Part shown: positions 53,689 through 64,000 of the stretch, piece by piece
Layout of the letters: each line of letters starts with the position of its first letter
Numbering within the stretch: the first letter of the stretch is position 1
NCBI GenBank assembly: GCA_030848705.1
Contig: CM061242.1
Coordinates: 65,235,064 to 65,299,063 of the forward strand
DNA: 64,000 nt
Source of the DNA: Heracleum sosnowskyi
Taxonomy: Eukaryota; Streptophyta; Magnoliopsida; Apiales; Apiaceae
Direction of reading: 5' to 3'
Program-made: the position numbers and the translations under genes
The notes under the pieces: model-generated
Databases searched by the model: none
The model's input: only the letters and a program-made list of their open reading frames with translations
What the model was told of the DNA's origin: nothing

Positions 53689-54921
53689 TAATTTCTATAA
53701 AAAAATTTAGGTGACTCAATATCTTTATATATATAAAGGAAACCCCCAGGAGCTCTCAGATCGTCCGAAAGCTATTTATCTATTTTTCTAGAACTCCTGA
53801 ATTTTAATTCAATAAAATTAAATTTCCTTATTTAAATTCGAATTTATAGGATAGAAAAAATATCAATTGCCTTTTAAATTTTTACTAATGGAGAAAACTA
53901 AATATATAATTTTAACATTATTTTCTTTCTCAATTTTAATTCAATAAAATTAAAGTTACTTATTTAAATTTGAATTTATAGGATAGAAAAACAAAATCAA
54001 TTGCCTTTTAAATCTTTGATAATGGAGGAAACTAAATATACAATTTTAATATTCTTTCCTTTAAAATCTTTAATAATGGAAGAAAGTAAATACACTATTT
54101 TAATATTCAACATCTTTATCTTTTTATCTTATCAATCTTTATCTTCTTTCTCCTTTTATTTATCTTCTTTTTTATATATATAAGGAAAACTCCCCGAAGT
54201 TCTCAAATCGTCCAAAATCTATTTATCTATTTTCTAGAGCTTCTGAATTTAATTTAATATAATTAATTTTTCTTATTTAAATTCGAATTTATAGGATAGA
54301 AACCATTTTAAGATTCTTTCCTTTCTCAATTTTGATTCAATAAAATAATTTTTCTTATTTAAATTTGAATTTATAGGATATAAAAATCTCAATTGCCTTT
54401 TAAATCTTTACTAATAGAGAAAACTAAATATACAATTTTAATTTTTTTTTCTTTAAAAATATTTTTAATAATGGAGCAAAGTGATACAATTTTAATATTC
54501 GACATCTTTATTTTTATCTTATCAATATTTATCTTATTTCTTCTTTTATTTATCTTCTTCTTAATATATATTAAATTCTTATATATAATAAGCGTAATGG
54601 AGATATTATCCAAAACTCTGGTTGGTCCCCAGTACCGCCAAAACAATCTAGACGATCAAGATTATATCATATAGAAATAGGAATTATTATCTAAAAAGGA
54701 TATAAGTAAAAAGTGAAAATATTAGTATTAAAATTGGATTAGAAGAAATTATAACTTAATAAAGAGACCGGTTCAATTAATACTGATATTCAATTGCTAT
54801 TGCATATAAAAAATAACAAGGATAGTTAGATTTTAAAATAGATAGATGAGAATCGTTGGATCAAATATCAAAAAGTGTATTTGGTTGTTAAATGAACTAT
54901 ATTAAAAATACTAAAAAAATG
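53689..54921. repeat. AT-rich DNA with a duplication of about 447 bp
   Basis: A block beginning TAAAGGAAACCCCCAGGAGC at 53734 recurs, diverged, at 54181. Both copies continue with TCGTCC, CTATTTATCTATTT and repeated TTATTTAAATTTGAATTTATAGG lines in shorter words. No gene is visible. The start TCTTTATATATATAAAGG after A would suit a Helitron 5' end, but I found no matching 3' end. Confidence 0.6.
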
Positions 54922-55962
54922 TGAAAGACATATGCACTGGCCTATTTGTAAACATCAAGGATTCGACCCAACTTAAAGAAGAATGTAATAAGTAAATAAT
55001 ATTTAAACTGTCACAGGAATCTCAGAAGATAATATCAGTCAAGAGAATGAAGATTAAAGTCAATCTACAGACTTGAAGTAATTCTACATTGAAAGAAGTT
55101 CATTTATTTGATCAAACCTCAGTGAAATATTCAAGAAAGTGGATCTATTTAAGTGACAGAGATTTCAACAGTGTGACAGGAAGTGTACAGGTTACAGAGT
55201 TTTATAATGGGAAAAGAAAAAGAACCACAGCGTTAAAGTTAAAAGATGAAGAACAATCATTTCAGTTAGTCACTCATGAACCAGACAATACATCCAATGT
55301 CAACATCATACAGTGGAAGTTCATCATTATTTTCAGTGGTTCGCAGATTGATTCTACTATCAATGAATCGTATTAATTCTCTTTTAATTAATTAAATCAG
55401 TTAGTTACTTTATTCAATAAATTAATTCAACAAGAATTAATTTATTCCTTAAATTAATTATACATTTAATTAAATTAGAATTAATATATATGCTAGTATA
55501 ACTTTGAAAATGAACTGATATGACTATCTATCATAGTCTTACCGAAAGTCATACAAGTTCAAAGTGATAGTCATACTGATTGTCATATTGGTTCAGAAGG
55601 TAGTCATGCTAGTTCTATAGTCAGTCATACCGAAAGTCATACAAGAACAAAATGATAGTCATGCCTAGTAAAAAGAAAAAAACTGATAGTCATATCAGTT
55701 AAAAAGAAATGCTTACAAATATCTAAAAAGCCAGTGGATTAGAAAACAGTTGATGAGTTGATCAAGAAAAGCAGACATAAAAACATTACATTTCATTCTT
55801 TCTGCTCTTCAATATAAGCAACTGCCGAGCTCAACATTTAAGCCAGTGAATTTATTTCTAGTTGTTATTGTTCAATCCAAACCACTAGAAGTTATTTACT
55901 TGTACTTGTGTTACTATCTAGCGGATCATTATCCCTAAAAATTATCTCGAACTACTTTTTAG
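54922..55962 (+). repeat. LTR of the SIRE-C family, 3' end cut off
   Basis: Starts TGAAAGACATATG and parallels the SIRE-C LTR (56764-58126) in the opposite orientation, for example at GTCACAGGAATCTCAGA and CTATCTAGCGGAT. It contains GTCATACCGA-type motifs at 55510-55690 and a TATA-like CAATATAAGC at about 55810. A Tekay-like LTR truncates it at 55963. It is clearly diverged from the other SIRE-C LTR, so it is an older copy. Confidence 0.8.
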
Positions 55963-56763
55963 TGTAACGCCCCAAATCCGGGGTCAGAAGATTTGGTCGT
56001 CACGCTGAAACCTCAATTTAAAACAACCTGTTAAATATTAATCCAATACAAATATAACATCTGCGACCCCAACTCTACCAAGAATCTTTATAGGTTATAG
56101 TGCTAGAAACAAGAATCCAAAATTCCATTACATAAAATTCTCTTCTTTACAACAATTCTCTTTGCATAAATTCTATAACACTAGTATAACTTCGACAAGA
56201 AGTATACCAGGCAAAACTAATCTTATACAATATAGTATTTGATAGAAATCACTTTATACAATAACTTTACACTCGTTCCAAATATTCTGGATTATCACAT
56301 CTTTGCGCTAACATCTTTTCCTTTTTCTGCCCAAGCTACGCGGACAACTCCCGCTAATTTGAATTCTTACTGAAAGGCTAAAATATGAAGAAAACAAGTA
56401 TGAGTGAAAGAATTGCTCAGCAGGTGCATTATCAAAGTATAATAGGAAAGTTTCAAAATAAATTTTGAGTTTTCAAATAAAATAGGCTTTTGGTTTGAAC
56501 ATTGTAATTTTAAAACTTTTAAAACAAGTTTGGTATTTCGTAATTACTTTTCATTCAACTTTTAGCAACTGAATGGTTTAAAACAAGAAGGAATTTATAT
56601 TGGTCGCCACGGTTACCCGAACAACAATGACTACAAGAGTATGTAGAAAATATGAAGTAAATGTAAACCCATACGTTTTGGAGACCATAGTTTTTACAAA
56701 AATACTATTTTGAAGATAACAGTTCTATTTACAAAATCTTTTGAAAATAACAATTCTGGAAGG
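55963..56763 (-). repeat. Tekay-like LTR fragment, interrupted by SIRE-C
   Basis: Begins TGTAACGCCCCAAATCCGG. On the minus strand this is the LTR end GGATTTGGGGCGTTACA, homologous to the end of the left Tekay-like LTR (4038-4058), including the preceding GCGTGAC..CCGG block. Only 801 bp is visible before SIRE-C. The 5 bases before it, TTTAG, should be its target duplication. Confidence 0.75.
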
Positions 56764-58126
56764 TGTTAGGTCCTGATAAGTTTGTAGAAGGGGGGTTGAA
56801 TACAAACTATACCTTTTTATCGAATTTGTTTCTTTAAATGATTTAACTGTTTAGGAACAAATTGATGCGGAATAAAATGAAACAAGATTCAAGTTAAATA
56901 AAACTATATTAAACTTGAAGGGTGTTACAAATGGTACTGAATACAAGATTGAATCTCAAATAAATTAAAACAAATCTAGAATAAATTCGACATGAATTTA
57001 TCTATTTTTGTAATAAAATGATTTAACAATATTTGATAATTTGAGATTCGTTCTAGGGATAAAAATCCGCTAGATAGTCAAAGCAATACAAGTAATCAAC
57101 TTCTAGTGGTTTGGATTTAACAATACAAACTAGAATTAATTGCTTGAGAAGAAATAAGATTTAAAGCTTCTGTGTTCTTGAGTAAATGCTTCTGTGTTCT
57201 TGATATTTTGATCAACTGCCTTCTGCTGTCTTCTGTTGTCTATTAAATACCAAAACAATAAGCCTTGTATGACCTGCAAACAAATCCTCGGTAGAACCTT
57301 GAATGCCAGTATGACCAAGAGAAAATGATCTGTATGACCTGACAGAATTACCAACTCTCGGTATGACCAAGGAAAAAGATCTGTATGACCTGACACAATT
57401 GACTTATATGACCTGAGTAAAACTCGGTAGAACCTAAGGTGATAATACACTAGGTCATACCAATTCTACAAAGCAGGTCATACCGAGATTTTAAGAAAGA
57501 AAATCCTTTTAATTTATTTTAAATAGATTAAATTCTTGATTAAAATAATTCTTTTAGAGAATTAAATTAATAAATAATTTAAACTACTATCATAACTAAT
57601 TTAATAAATAAATTAATTCTGATAGAATTAATTTATTAATTAAATTAAATTAATAAATTTAAGGAAGATAATTTAAAATCCCTGCATTACTCTATCTTCT
57701 GAAAACCACTGAATATAGATGATTGAATTCCACTGATTGATGTCGTCATTCGATGCACTGTCTGGTTTCATGAATAACTGACTTCAATGATAATTCTTCA
57801 TCTTTAAAACATTTAAAGCTGTGGCTTCTTTATTTTAGCTTTGACAAAACTCTGTATCCTGTACTTCTTCCGTCACCATCTGGAAATCTCTGTCACTGTA
57901 GTAAATCCACTATCTTGAATACTTCACTGAGGCTTGAACAATAAATTGAACTTCTTTCAATGTAGAATAACTTCAAGTCTGTAGATGACTTTAATTCTCC
58001 ATTCTCTTGACAGATAAAACTATCTGAGATTCCTGTGACATATTAACTTATTATTTACTTATTACATACTTGTTTAAATTAAGTTGTTTCCTCGGAATAT
58101 TAATAGGCCTAAACATATGCCTTTCA
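56764..58126 (-). repeat. 3' LTR of SIRE-C (1363 bp)
   Basis: TGTTAGGTCC...CCTTTCA on the plus strand. It has the G-block GTAGAAGGGGGGTTGAATAC (56784-56803), a TATA-like GGTATTTAATAG (minus, 57240-57251) and about ten GTATGACC/CTCGGTATGACC motifs at 57265-57486, directly upstream of that TATA. Confidence 0.92.
57265..57486. repeat. GGTCATACCGAG motif array in the SIRE-C LTR
   Basis: Copies or close variants at about 57268, 57288, 57305, 57330, 57357, 57380, 57404, 57423, 57451 and 57473, in both orientations. The same motif occurs in the pol-ORF3 spacer. Confidence 0.85.
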
Positions 58127-58140
58127 ATCTCCCCCTATTT
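58127..58140 (-). promoter_or_regulatory. Polypurine tract of SIRE-C
   Basis: The minus strand reads AAATAGGGGGAGAT up to the LTR start TGAAAGG. The core recurs in ORF3 at 59497-59503. Confidence 0.88.
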
Positions 58141-58387
58141 GTTTGTTAGAGAATAACAATCAAATACCTAGAGGATAACTCAACTAACTTAAACAAGAAA
58201 TAGAAATGACTTTTAAGAGCCAAGTAAATAACAAGAAAAGTTCTGGATTTCATTTAACATTTTCCAGATTCAAACATTAAAGATAAATACAAGATAGATG
58301 TTCCTCTAGACTGAACACATATTTACATTGATCCTATCTTGAAATACCTAAGATCTATACATATAACATTTACAGACTAGAGCTTCT

Positions 58388-61300
58388 TCAAATTTCAGAC
58401 TCCATCATCTCTCCTTCTTCAAGTGCTTCAAGCAAATCCTTGTCCAGAATACGATCAGATTCAGAAGTAATACCACTAGGTCTGACAGGTTGAGCTGTGA
58501 CTTTCTTTAGCCTATTCTTCATTTGATGATATCTCTTGATATTGGCAATGCAATATTCTTGAATCAAATCAGCAACTTCTGTCTTCTCTTGTGTAGCAAA
58601 CCCTGTTTCCTCAACATATTCTCCATATAGACAAGATGCCTGGCAGGATAATCTTTCAAAGAGATGGGGTCCATACCACAAGTTTGAAGTGCCCTTCCTT
58701 TATAAAATTTAACTTCATATGGCACATCCACAACTTGAGGACTAGCCTTCATTGCAAAGTCTCTTAACTGATCATGCAGCAGCTCAGCTAATGGAGAAGT
58801 TCTTTTTACCTTGCACATGAAGACCCATAGTTCAGAGAGAGTTCTGCTTTCCAGAAGATTGAGAGACACTAAGAAGGTTCCCTCATTGTGAGTGTAAACA
58901 TAGATCTTTAACTCCTCTCTAACTCTGTCATATCCAGTTGTGATCCTTGAAATCTCTGCATGAAGAGCTTTCATATATACTGTGTTGTCTGGATTGACAT
59001 GTCTGTACCTTTCCAACATCCCAAGAAACTTTGCATCATTATTAATTCCTTCTTGATGTGCAAACATTTCTCTTGCCTTGTCCCATTCCACTCCTTGCTT
59101 GAGCCTTACATACAATTTTCTATCACTGACCTTCAGATTGTGAAGCCTTTGCTTTTCTTGTTGCTCAGCTTTTTGAATGACAAGATGCTTGGAAATGATG
59201 TCAGATACCTTTGCATTTTCCTCCTCTCTCCTCTTCAAATCAGCCTTTTGTCTCACCAACTCAGCTTCAAAGGCAGGATCCACTACAGGTTCATCTTCCC
59301 AGTCAGCATAGTCAGCCTCTCCTTCAACTTCTACCTCACCAAAGATATCTTCAGGGGCTTCAGATTCAACATCATCAAATACTCCCTCTTCACCTTGATA
59401 GTAGTCAGCATCAGAAAAAGTTAACTTCTGCTTCCCTTTATCCTTTGCAGAACCAGAACCTCCAGCTTCTCCTCCTTGTAACTCCTTCTCCTTATTCTCC
59501 CCCTTAGTTGAGGAATCCTCTAAAGATTTAACTTTATCAGTTTTAGGATCCTCCTCTGTACCTTCTCTTTCTCTTTCACCATCCCTGTCACCATTGCCCC
59601 CTTCATCATCACCACCCTCAAAGAATTTCTTCTGTTCAGCATTGGGTTGATGTGAGACCTTGATCATAGTATACAGATGTTTCATGGCCTCGTTCAGATG
59701 TTGCAGCCCTCCTTCAATCTTGGTAAACCTCTCATCATTGAAGTACTGATTTTCGTCAATAGTATCTTGAAAGGAGTCTACTTTGGTTGAAATAATAGGA
59801 ATCTGTTTGATAGCCTCCCTGATCTCAGCATTAGAAACCAGTAGTTCTGACATATCTGAAGCCATTAACACCTGTGATTCTTGAACAGCATTCAGCTTGG
59901 GGACCAATGTGACCTTCACTCCTTCTAACTCATCTCTAATATGACCCAGCTGATTAGTGACAGAGGTGGAAGAAGAAGACTGGTCAACCACTTGTGCTTT
60001 GAGAATTTCCTTTTCAGCCTGGGTCTCTTGAAGTTGTTTCTGTAAACCAGCTATTTGAGCCAATAATAAAGCAGTGTATGTGTCATTGTGTGCACTCATC
60101 TCAATTTCTCTCGATGGTGTTTCACTCACCTCACGTGCTTGTGTATCGCTCTGTGTTTGTCTCTCAGAACTAACCACTAGCTGTTTATCCATTGTTGGAG
60201 TTGAAGTACCTGCAGAAAAAATCACCATAGCCCCTTCTTGAGAGGTCACTGGTGGTGCAATGGGAGTTCGCGAATCCCAATCCATGGTAAAGTCCAAAAA
60301 TTCATCAGAGATTGAAAACTGAATTGCTTCAGATGTAGACTTACCATGTTGCCCTTCACTTTCTCCAGTTGAAACTGCGAGTGAAGAATCCCTTAGGGGA
60401 GCCAGAGATGTTCCCTCTGGGAGGGGAGAAAATGATTCTATTATTGTGGGCAAAGAACCAGATTTTCCCTCTGAAGCCTGTGAAGGCTCTTCTACCGTGA
60501 CAATGGTAGGCACTGTTTCACCAATCATTCCTATGTGCTCTCCTCTCAGAGTGTCCTGTGCAAGAGTCTCTACTAATGTTTCAGAAGTGTTTTCTCCCAT
60601 TGTGAGTAATGGGAGAGTGCTTGACTCTGTACAGAATGCCATGGCCTGATGGCGAATTTCAATAGATTCATCCTGTTGAGAGGATGTCTCTAGTAACTGT
60701 TCATTGGCCTTTTGAGAATCCATATCCTTTTGGGAGGATACAGACTGGCTAACAGATGCCTCAAGTAGTGTTCTTCTCTTCTTTAGTGGTGGAGGCAGAG
60801 CTGTGGGATCACTCACATTAGTATCTACTTCAACTTGTTCTATGAATCTTGTAGTAGCTGATTGTTCTAGGGGATCAGTCAATGGATTTGACTCTGTGTG
60901 TGGCTCTATGACCGGGGACAGAGATTGTGGTTCTACAATCCCTTGGTCAATCCTAAGAACCTCTTGGGTTAGTGGAGCTGTTGAGAGAGGATATATTACC
61001 TGAAGTGGCATGGTGTTAGGAGGCGCCATTGAAGTTCCTGCTGACGAGGATCCAACCACTGGATGTTCAATAAAGAGTAAAGGTAACTGTGGTTGCAAAA
61101 TCTCTCGCAGATAAGATTGTGGAACTAGGGGTCTCCTTCCAGACTTTGAGCTTGTGGACAAAGTTGAGTAAATGAGAGGATTAGTATGTGCGGGGACTTG
61201 AAAAGGAGTGTTTTGAAAAAGGGTTTTATGTTCATCAGAAAGAACATGATTCAACACTAGAGAAAGGAAACGAGAATAAAAGCATCTAACTTTCTTTCCA

Positions 61301-61887
61301 GTTTCAATATCTCTAGGGTAATTGAAAATCCTCCTTATCAAGAGATCCCACAGAAGAGTTCCTATGTCCACTCTCAGGTTATAAACAGCAGCATAGGCAA
61401 TGTTTTGTAGAAGAGAAGTTATGACTGGAAAGTTGTTTTTGGTAGAATTACTAAAAACTTTAGCTAAACAGTCAAAGAACAAATCCCACTCACAAGCTAG
61501 ATTACCCTTATTCAAACGAGGAAGAACAATATTTCCTTGGTAATCAATACTAGAGAAAAATTGAACTAACTCGGGATCAGTAGGGAATCTAACAAAGTTA
61601 TCAAGTGGAAAATGAAGCACTTGACAAAAGATCTCCTTAGTTACTGTGTACTGACGATCAGAAATAGTGAATGTGAAAGATCGCATATCTTCAGCAACAA
61701 CAGCAGTTAAGCATAATAGACGAAGGGGTTCAATCTTTAAATCAACAGAAGCAGTGATAGCATAGCTAACAATTGATTGTTCATTTAAAAAATGAATCCA
61801 CGGCCTAAAACGTTCAACAGAACACTTAAGGGGATCACAATAGCCAACGTAATTATTAAAACGTTCAACAACAAACTCAGCAGCCAT
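58388..61887 (-). pseudogene. SIRE-C ORF3 (env-like position), about 1165 codons, one late frameshift
   Basis: ATG at 61887 (MAAEFVVERFNNYVG) opens 1107 codons to 58564. A second frame, 58681-58388, continues plausibly ('ADLIQEYCIANIKRYHQMKNRLKK'), so a frameshift near 58570-58590 is likely. The N-terminal 240 residues are a globular domain ('FTFTISDRQYTVTKEIF', 'FYSRFLSLVLNHVL') matching SIRE-B ORF3 in pattern. A Ser/Thr/Pro/Gln-rich middle follows, then a coiled coil ('LLLAQIAGLQKQLQETQAEK', about 59990-60080), an acidic Gly/Glu stretch and a basic C-terminus. No signal peptide or clear transmembrane helix. Function unknown. Confidence 0.85.
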
Positions 61888-62112
61888 TTAAAAATTTAAT
61901 AATAAAAATAGTGAAAAATAATAATAATAATACTAGAATAAAACAGCAATTAATAATAATATTAATCAGAAAAGAAATAAAATCCCAAGAAATTCACAAG
62001 AAAAATTTGCAATAGTTCGTTGTTCTAAGAATAAAACACAAACTAGAGCAAAGTTAACTAAGTAAAAACTTGAGTTAGAAAGGAATGAGGAGAAAAAGAA
62101 CCTGAGGTGCCT

Positions 62113-62454
62113 GGTATTTATAGAGAAGGAATCTGAAGAGCTCGGTATGACCTAAGGGCAGGTCATACCGAGTTTTTTTAAACCAGGTCATACCGAGTAA
62201 CTTAATTAATTAAAAAAAACAAAAGAAAATATATATATACACCAGTATGACCTTAAAAGAGGTCATACCGAGAAACAATATGACCTGGGAGAAGGTCATA
62301 CCGAGAAAATCAAACTAATAAACTGAATATGAAAAAAAAACATAAATAAAATCCAATATGACCTGACAAGAGGTCATACCGAGTTTATTTACAAGATAAT
62401 ATAAACAGAATAATAAAATCATGCCAATATGACCAAAAGGGCAGGTCATACCGA
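62113..62454 (-). promoter_or_regulatory. SIRE-C pol-ORF3 spacer: hairpin motif array plus TATA box (possible internal promoter)
   Basis: Eleven copies of GGTCATACCGAG or its partner form occur at 62141-62454, mostly as inverted pairs. The pair 62141-62153 / 62160-62172 is a perfect 13-bp stem with a 6-base loop. In the direction of ORF3 the array is followed at once by CTATAAATACC (62123-62113), then a leader of about 200 bases and the ORF3 ATG. The motif is the one in this family's LTR. Promoter activity is inferred. Confidence 0.65.
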
Positions 62455-62806
62455 GCTATAAACTAACAGAAGCAGCAAAAACTTAGAAATAATTCACCTT
62501 ATATTCTAAAAACAGTTTAATCCTACTGCATAAAAATAACAAAAACTTAAAATTACCATAAACCTGCATAAAAATCTGAACAAAAATATTTATAATCTGA
62601 AAATAACTTAAATGATTCTAAATAAATATATTTTCAATAAAAATACATTTCTCCATGGAAAATGAGAAAAATATTTTTAAAGAAATTAAATTATTCAGAA
62701 TATTTAAATTAACAAGCTTTATACAATAAACATGGATTGGCAATATTTAACATCTTAAAATCAACAAGAGAAAATGATTTAGTTAAGAACAAACCTGGAG
62801 ATATTA
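62455..62806. other. AT-rich spacer between SIRE-C pol and the motif array
   Basis: No ORF, motif copy or repeat that I can support lies here; it is simple A/T-rich sequence following the pol stop. Confidence 0.6.
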
Positions 62807-64000
62807 TCAATCACTAAGACTGTTCAACATACCCAATTTACCAACTAACCTGATAAATGTGGATTCGTCAACAGATTTAGTGAAAATATCTGCAGTCTGT
62901 TCTTCAGTGGGTACAAAGTGCAACTCCACTGTTCCATCCATAACATGCTCTCTGATAAAATGATACCTGATATCAATGTGCTTTGTTCTCGAGTGCTGCA
63001 CAGGGTTGTTGGAGATTGCTATGGCACTTGTATTATCACAAAATATGGGAATTTTGTCTAAGGCAAAGCCATAGTCCTTTAATTGATTCCGTATCCATAA
63101 GATCTGAGCACAACAGCTTCCAGCAGCAATATATTCAGCTTCTGCTGTTGAATTGGAAACTGTTTGCTGTTTCTTGCTATACCAGGAAATCAACCTACCT
63201 CCTAGGAATTGACAACTCCCAGAGGTGCTTTTTCTATCCACAACACTACCTGCATAATCAGAATCTGTATATCCAACAAGATTAAAACCAGAATCTTTAG
63301 GGTACCAGATACCTAGATTAGGTGTACCCTTAAGATATCTCAAGATTCTTTTCACAGCAACGAGATGAACATCTCTAGGGTCCGCTTGGAACCTTGCACA
63401 CAAGCATGTAGCATACATAATATCTGGTCTACTAGCAGTAAGATAGAGTAAGGAGCCAATCATACCTCTGTAGCTTGTAACATCTACCTTGATAGATTTG
63501 TCAGAAGCTCCAAGTTTGATTGCTGTTGAAGATGTAGTCCTTGCTGATGCTGAATCCTCCATGTGATACTTCTTGAGGAGTTCTTTGAGATACTTGGATT
63601 GACAAATAAATATACCATTTGACCTTTGACTTACTTGCAATCCAAGAAAGAACTTCAGCTCACCCATCATACTCATTTCAAACTTACTCTGCATTAGCTC
63701 AGCAAATCTCTTACAGAGATTATCATTAGTAGACCCAAATATGATGTCATCCACATAGACTTGGACTAATATCATATCATTTTTGTGTTTCTTTGAAAAA
63801 AGAGTTTTGTCTATGATACCTCTAACAAAACCATTTTCTAAAAGAAAACCAGAGAGAGTGTCATACCATTTTCTTGGGGCTTGTTTGAGACCATAGATAG
63901 CCTTGAAGAGAAAGTACACAAAGTCCAGCAACTCCTGATTTTCAAAGCCAGGGGGCTGTTCCACATACACTTCTTCATCAAGTTCACCATTCAGGAATGC
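62807..64000 (-). CDS. SIRE-C pol, C-terminal part (RT and RNase H), partial at window edge
   Basis: The frame is open from base 64000 to the stop at 62809-62807, 397 codons. RT blocks are 'AFLNGELDEEVYVEQPPGF', 'AIYGLKQAPRKWYDTLSGF' and the catalytic 'VYVDDIIFGSTN'. RNase H has 'YTDSDYAGSVVDRKST', 'STAEAEYIAAGSCC', 'FCDNTSAIAI' and 'HSRTKHIDIRYHFIREHV', covering the acidic active-site positions. No stop or shift is seen, so this part is intact. The protein ends 'LVGKLGMLNSLSD', and ORF3 starts 919 bases further on, not in a read-through arrangement. Confidence 0.94.
   Translation of the reverse strand, partial: AFLNGELDEEVYVEQPPGFENQELLDFVYFLFKAIYGLKQAPRKWYDTLSGFLLENGFVRGIIDKTLFSKKHKNDMILVQVYVDDIIFGSTNDNLCKRFAELMQSKFEMSMMGELKFFLGLQVSQRSNGIFICQSKYLKELLKKYHMEDSASARTTSSTAIKLGASDKSIKVDVTSYRGMIGSLLYLTASRPDIMYATCLCARFQADPRDVHLVAVKRILRYLKGTPNLGIWYPKDSGFNLVGYTDSDYAGSVVDRKSTSGSCQFLGGRLISWYSKKQQTVSNSTAEAEYIAAGSCCAQILWIRNQLKDYGFALDKIPIFCDNTSAIAISNNPVQHSRTKHIDIRYHFIREHVMDGTVELHFVPTEEQTADIFTKSVDESTFIRLVGKLGMLNSLSD

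Larger units (their letters stand above)
56764..64000 (-). mobile_element. SIRE-C: SIRE/Maximus-type Copia retrotransposon, 3' two-thirds visible
   Basis: Reads leftwards: pol (to 62807), spacer, ORF3, PPT and 3' LTR. The 5' part is beyond the window edge. The left flank GAAGG (56759-56763) should be half of its target duplication. Confidence 0.93.

Noticed and set aside
54922..55376. 95-codon ORF at 55089-55376 as a host gene
   Set aside because: It lies wholly inside a SIRE-C-family LTR; the same DNA is present in inverted form in 56764-58126.
27910..61887. Calling the SIRE third ORFs retroviral envelope genes
   Set aside because: No signal peptide, convincing membrane span or fusion-peptide-like segment could be seen; only the position fits.

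Overview
The window is a block of plant nuclear DNA, probably from a dicot; I cannot name the species. The evidence is a PLS-class PPR gene, Copia elements of the SIRE/Maximus type with a third ORF, Tat-type and Tekay-type Gypsy elements with tRNA-primer sites, and Helitron-like termini. I recognise one host gene, an intronless PPR gene at 16925-18760. Almost everything else is nested LTR retrotransposons.

Left block (1-15898). The start of a SIRE-like Copia element (gag 1-383, LTR 544-1681, minus strand) sits inside the 5' LTR of a Tekay-like Gypsy element (1682-13103, plus strand, 3' LTR of 4.7 kb, coding region wrecked). That element in turn sits inside the 3' part of a Tat-type Gypsy element (13104-15898). 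The Tat remnant keeps an antisense gene with its own TATA box and an intron, a 99-bp tandem array and a 3' LTR.

Middle (15899-24249). AT-rich DNA with local duplications, the PPR gene, a probable non-autonomous Helitron (19060-21176), a second Helitron-like 3' end (22921) and an inverted-repeat element (about 23596-24249).

Right-centre (24250-53688). A 29.4-kb composite. A minus-strand Tat-type Gypsy element (24255-53683, target duplication GAACA) has lost its RT/RNase H core. It contains two younger full-length SIRE-like insertions: 'SIRE-A' (27194-37192, minus, duplication AGCCT) inside integrase, and 'SIRE-B' (38774-50649, plus, duplication GACGT) inside protease. By eye the LTR pairs differ by roughly 1.2%, 0.7% and 0.5%, which agrees with the nesting order.

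Right end (53689-64000). AT-rich repeats, then an LTR of the 'SIRE-C' family (54922-55962, plus) cut by a Tekay-like LTR (55963-56763, minus), which is itself cut by a SIRE-C element (56764 to beyond 64000, minus) with an LTR, a 1.1-kb-codon third ORF and part of pol.

Most interesting pattern: each SIRE-like family carries its own 10-13 bp motif, repeated in both orientations in the LTR upstream of the LTR TATA box. SIRE-B has GTCAACGAAA/TTTCGTTGAC, SIRE-C has GGTCATACCGAG, SIRE-A has ATCCTGATGA/ATACTGATGA and the left Copia has AACCATCGAATG. In SIRE-B and SIRE-C the same family motif forms a second, hairpin-rich array in the pol-ORF3 spacer, again just upstream of a TATA box. This suggests an internal promoter for the third ORF built from the same motif as the LTR promoter. 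In SIRE-A and SIRE-B the motif has also spread in frame into coding linkers, such as the integrase-RT hinge. SIRE-A, -B and -C are labels used only in this answer.
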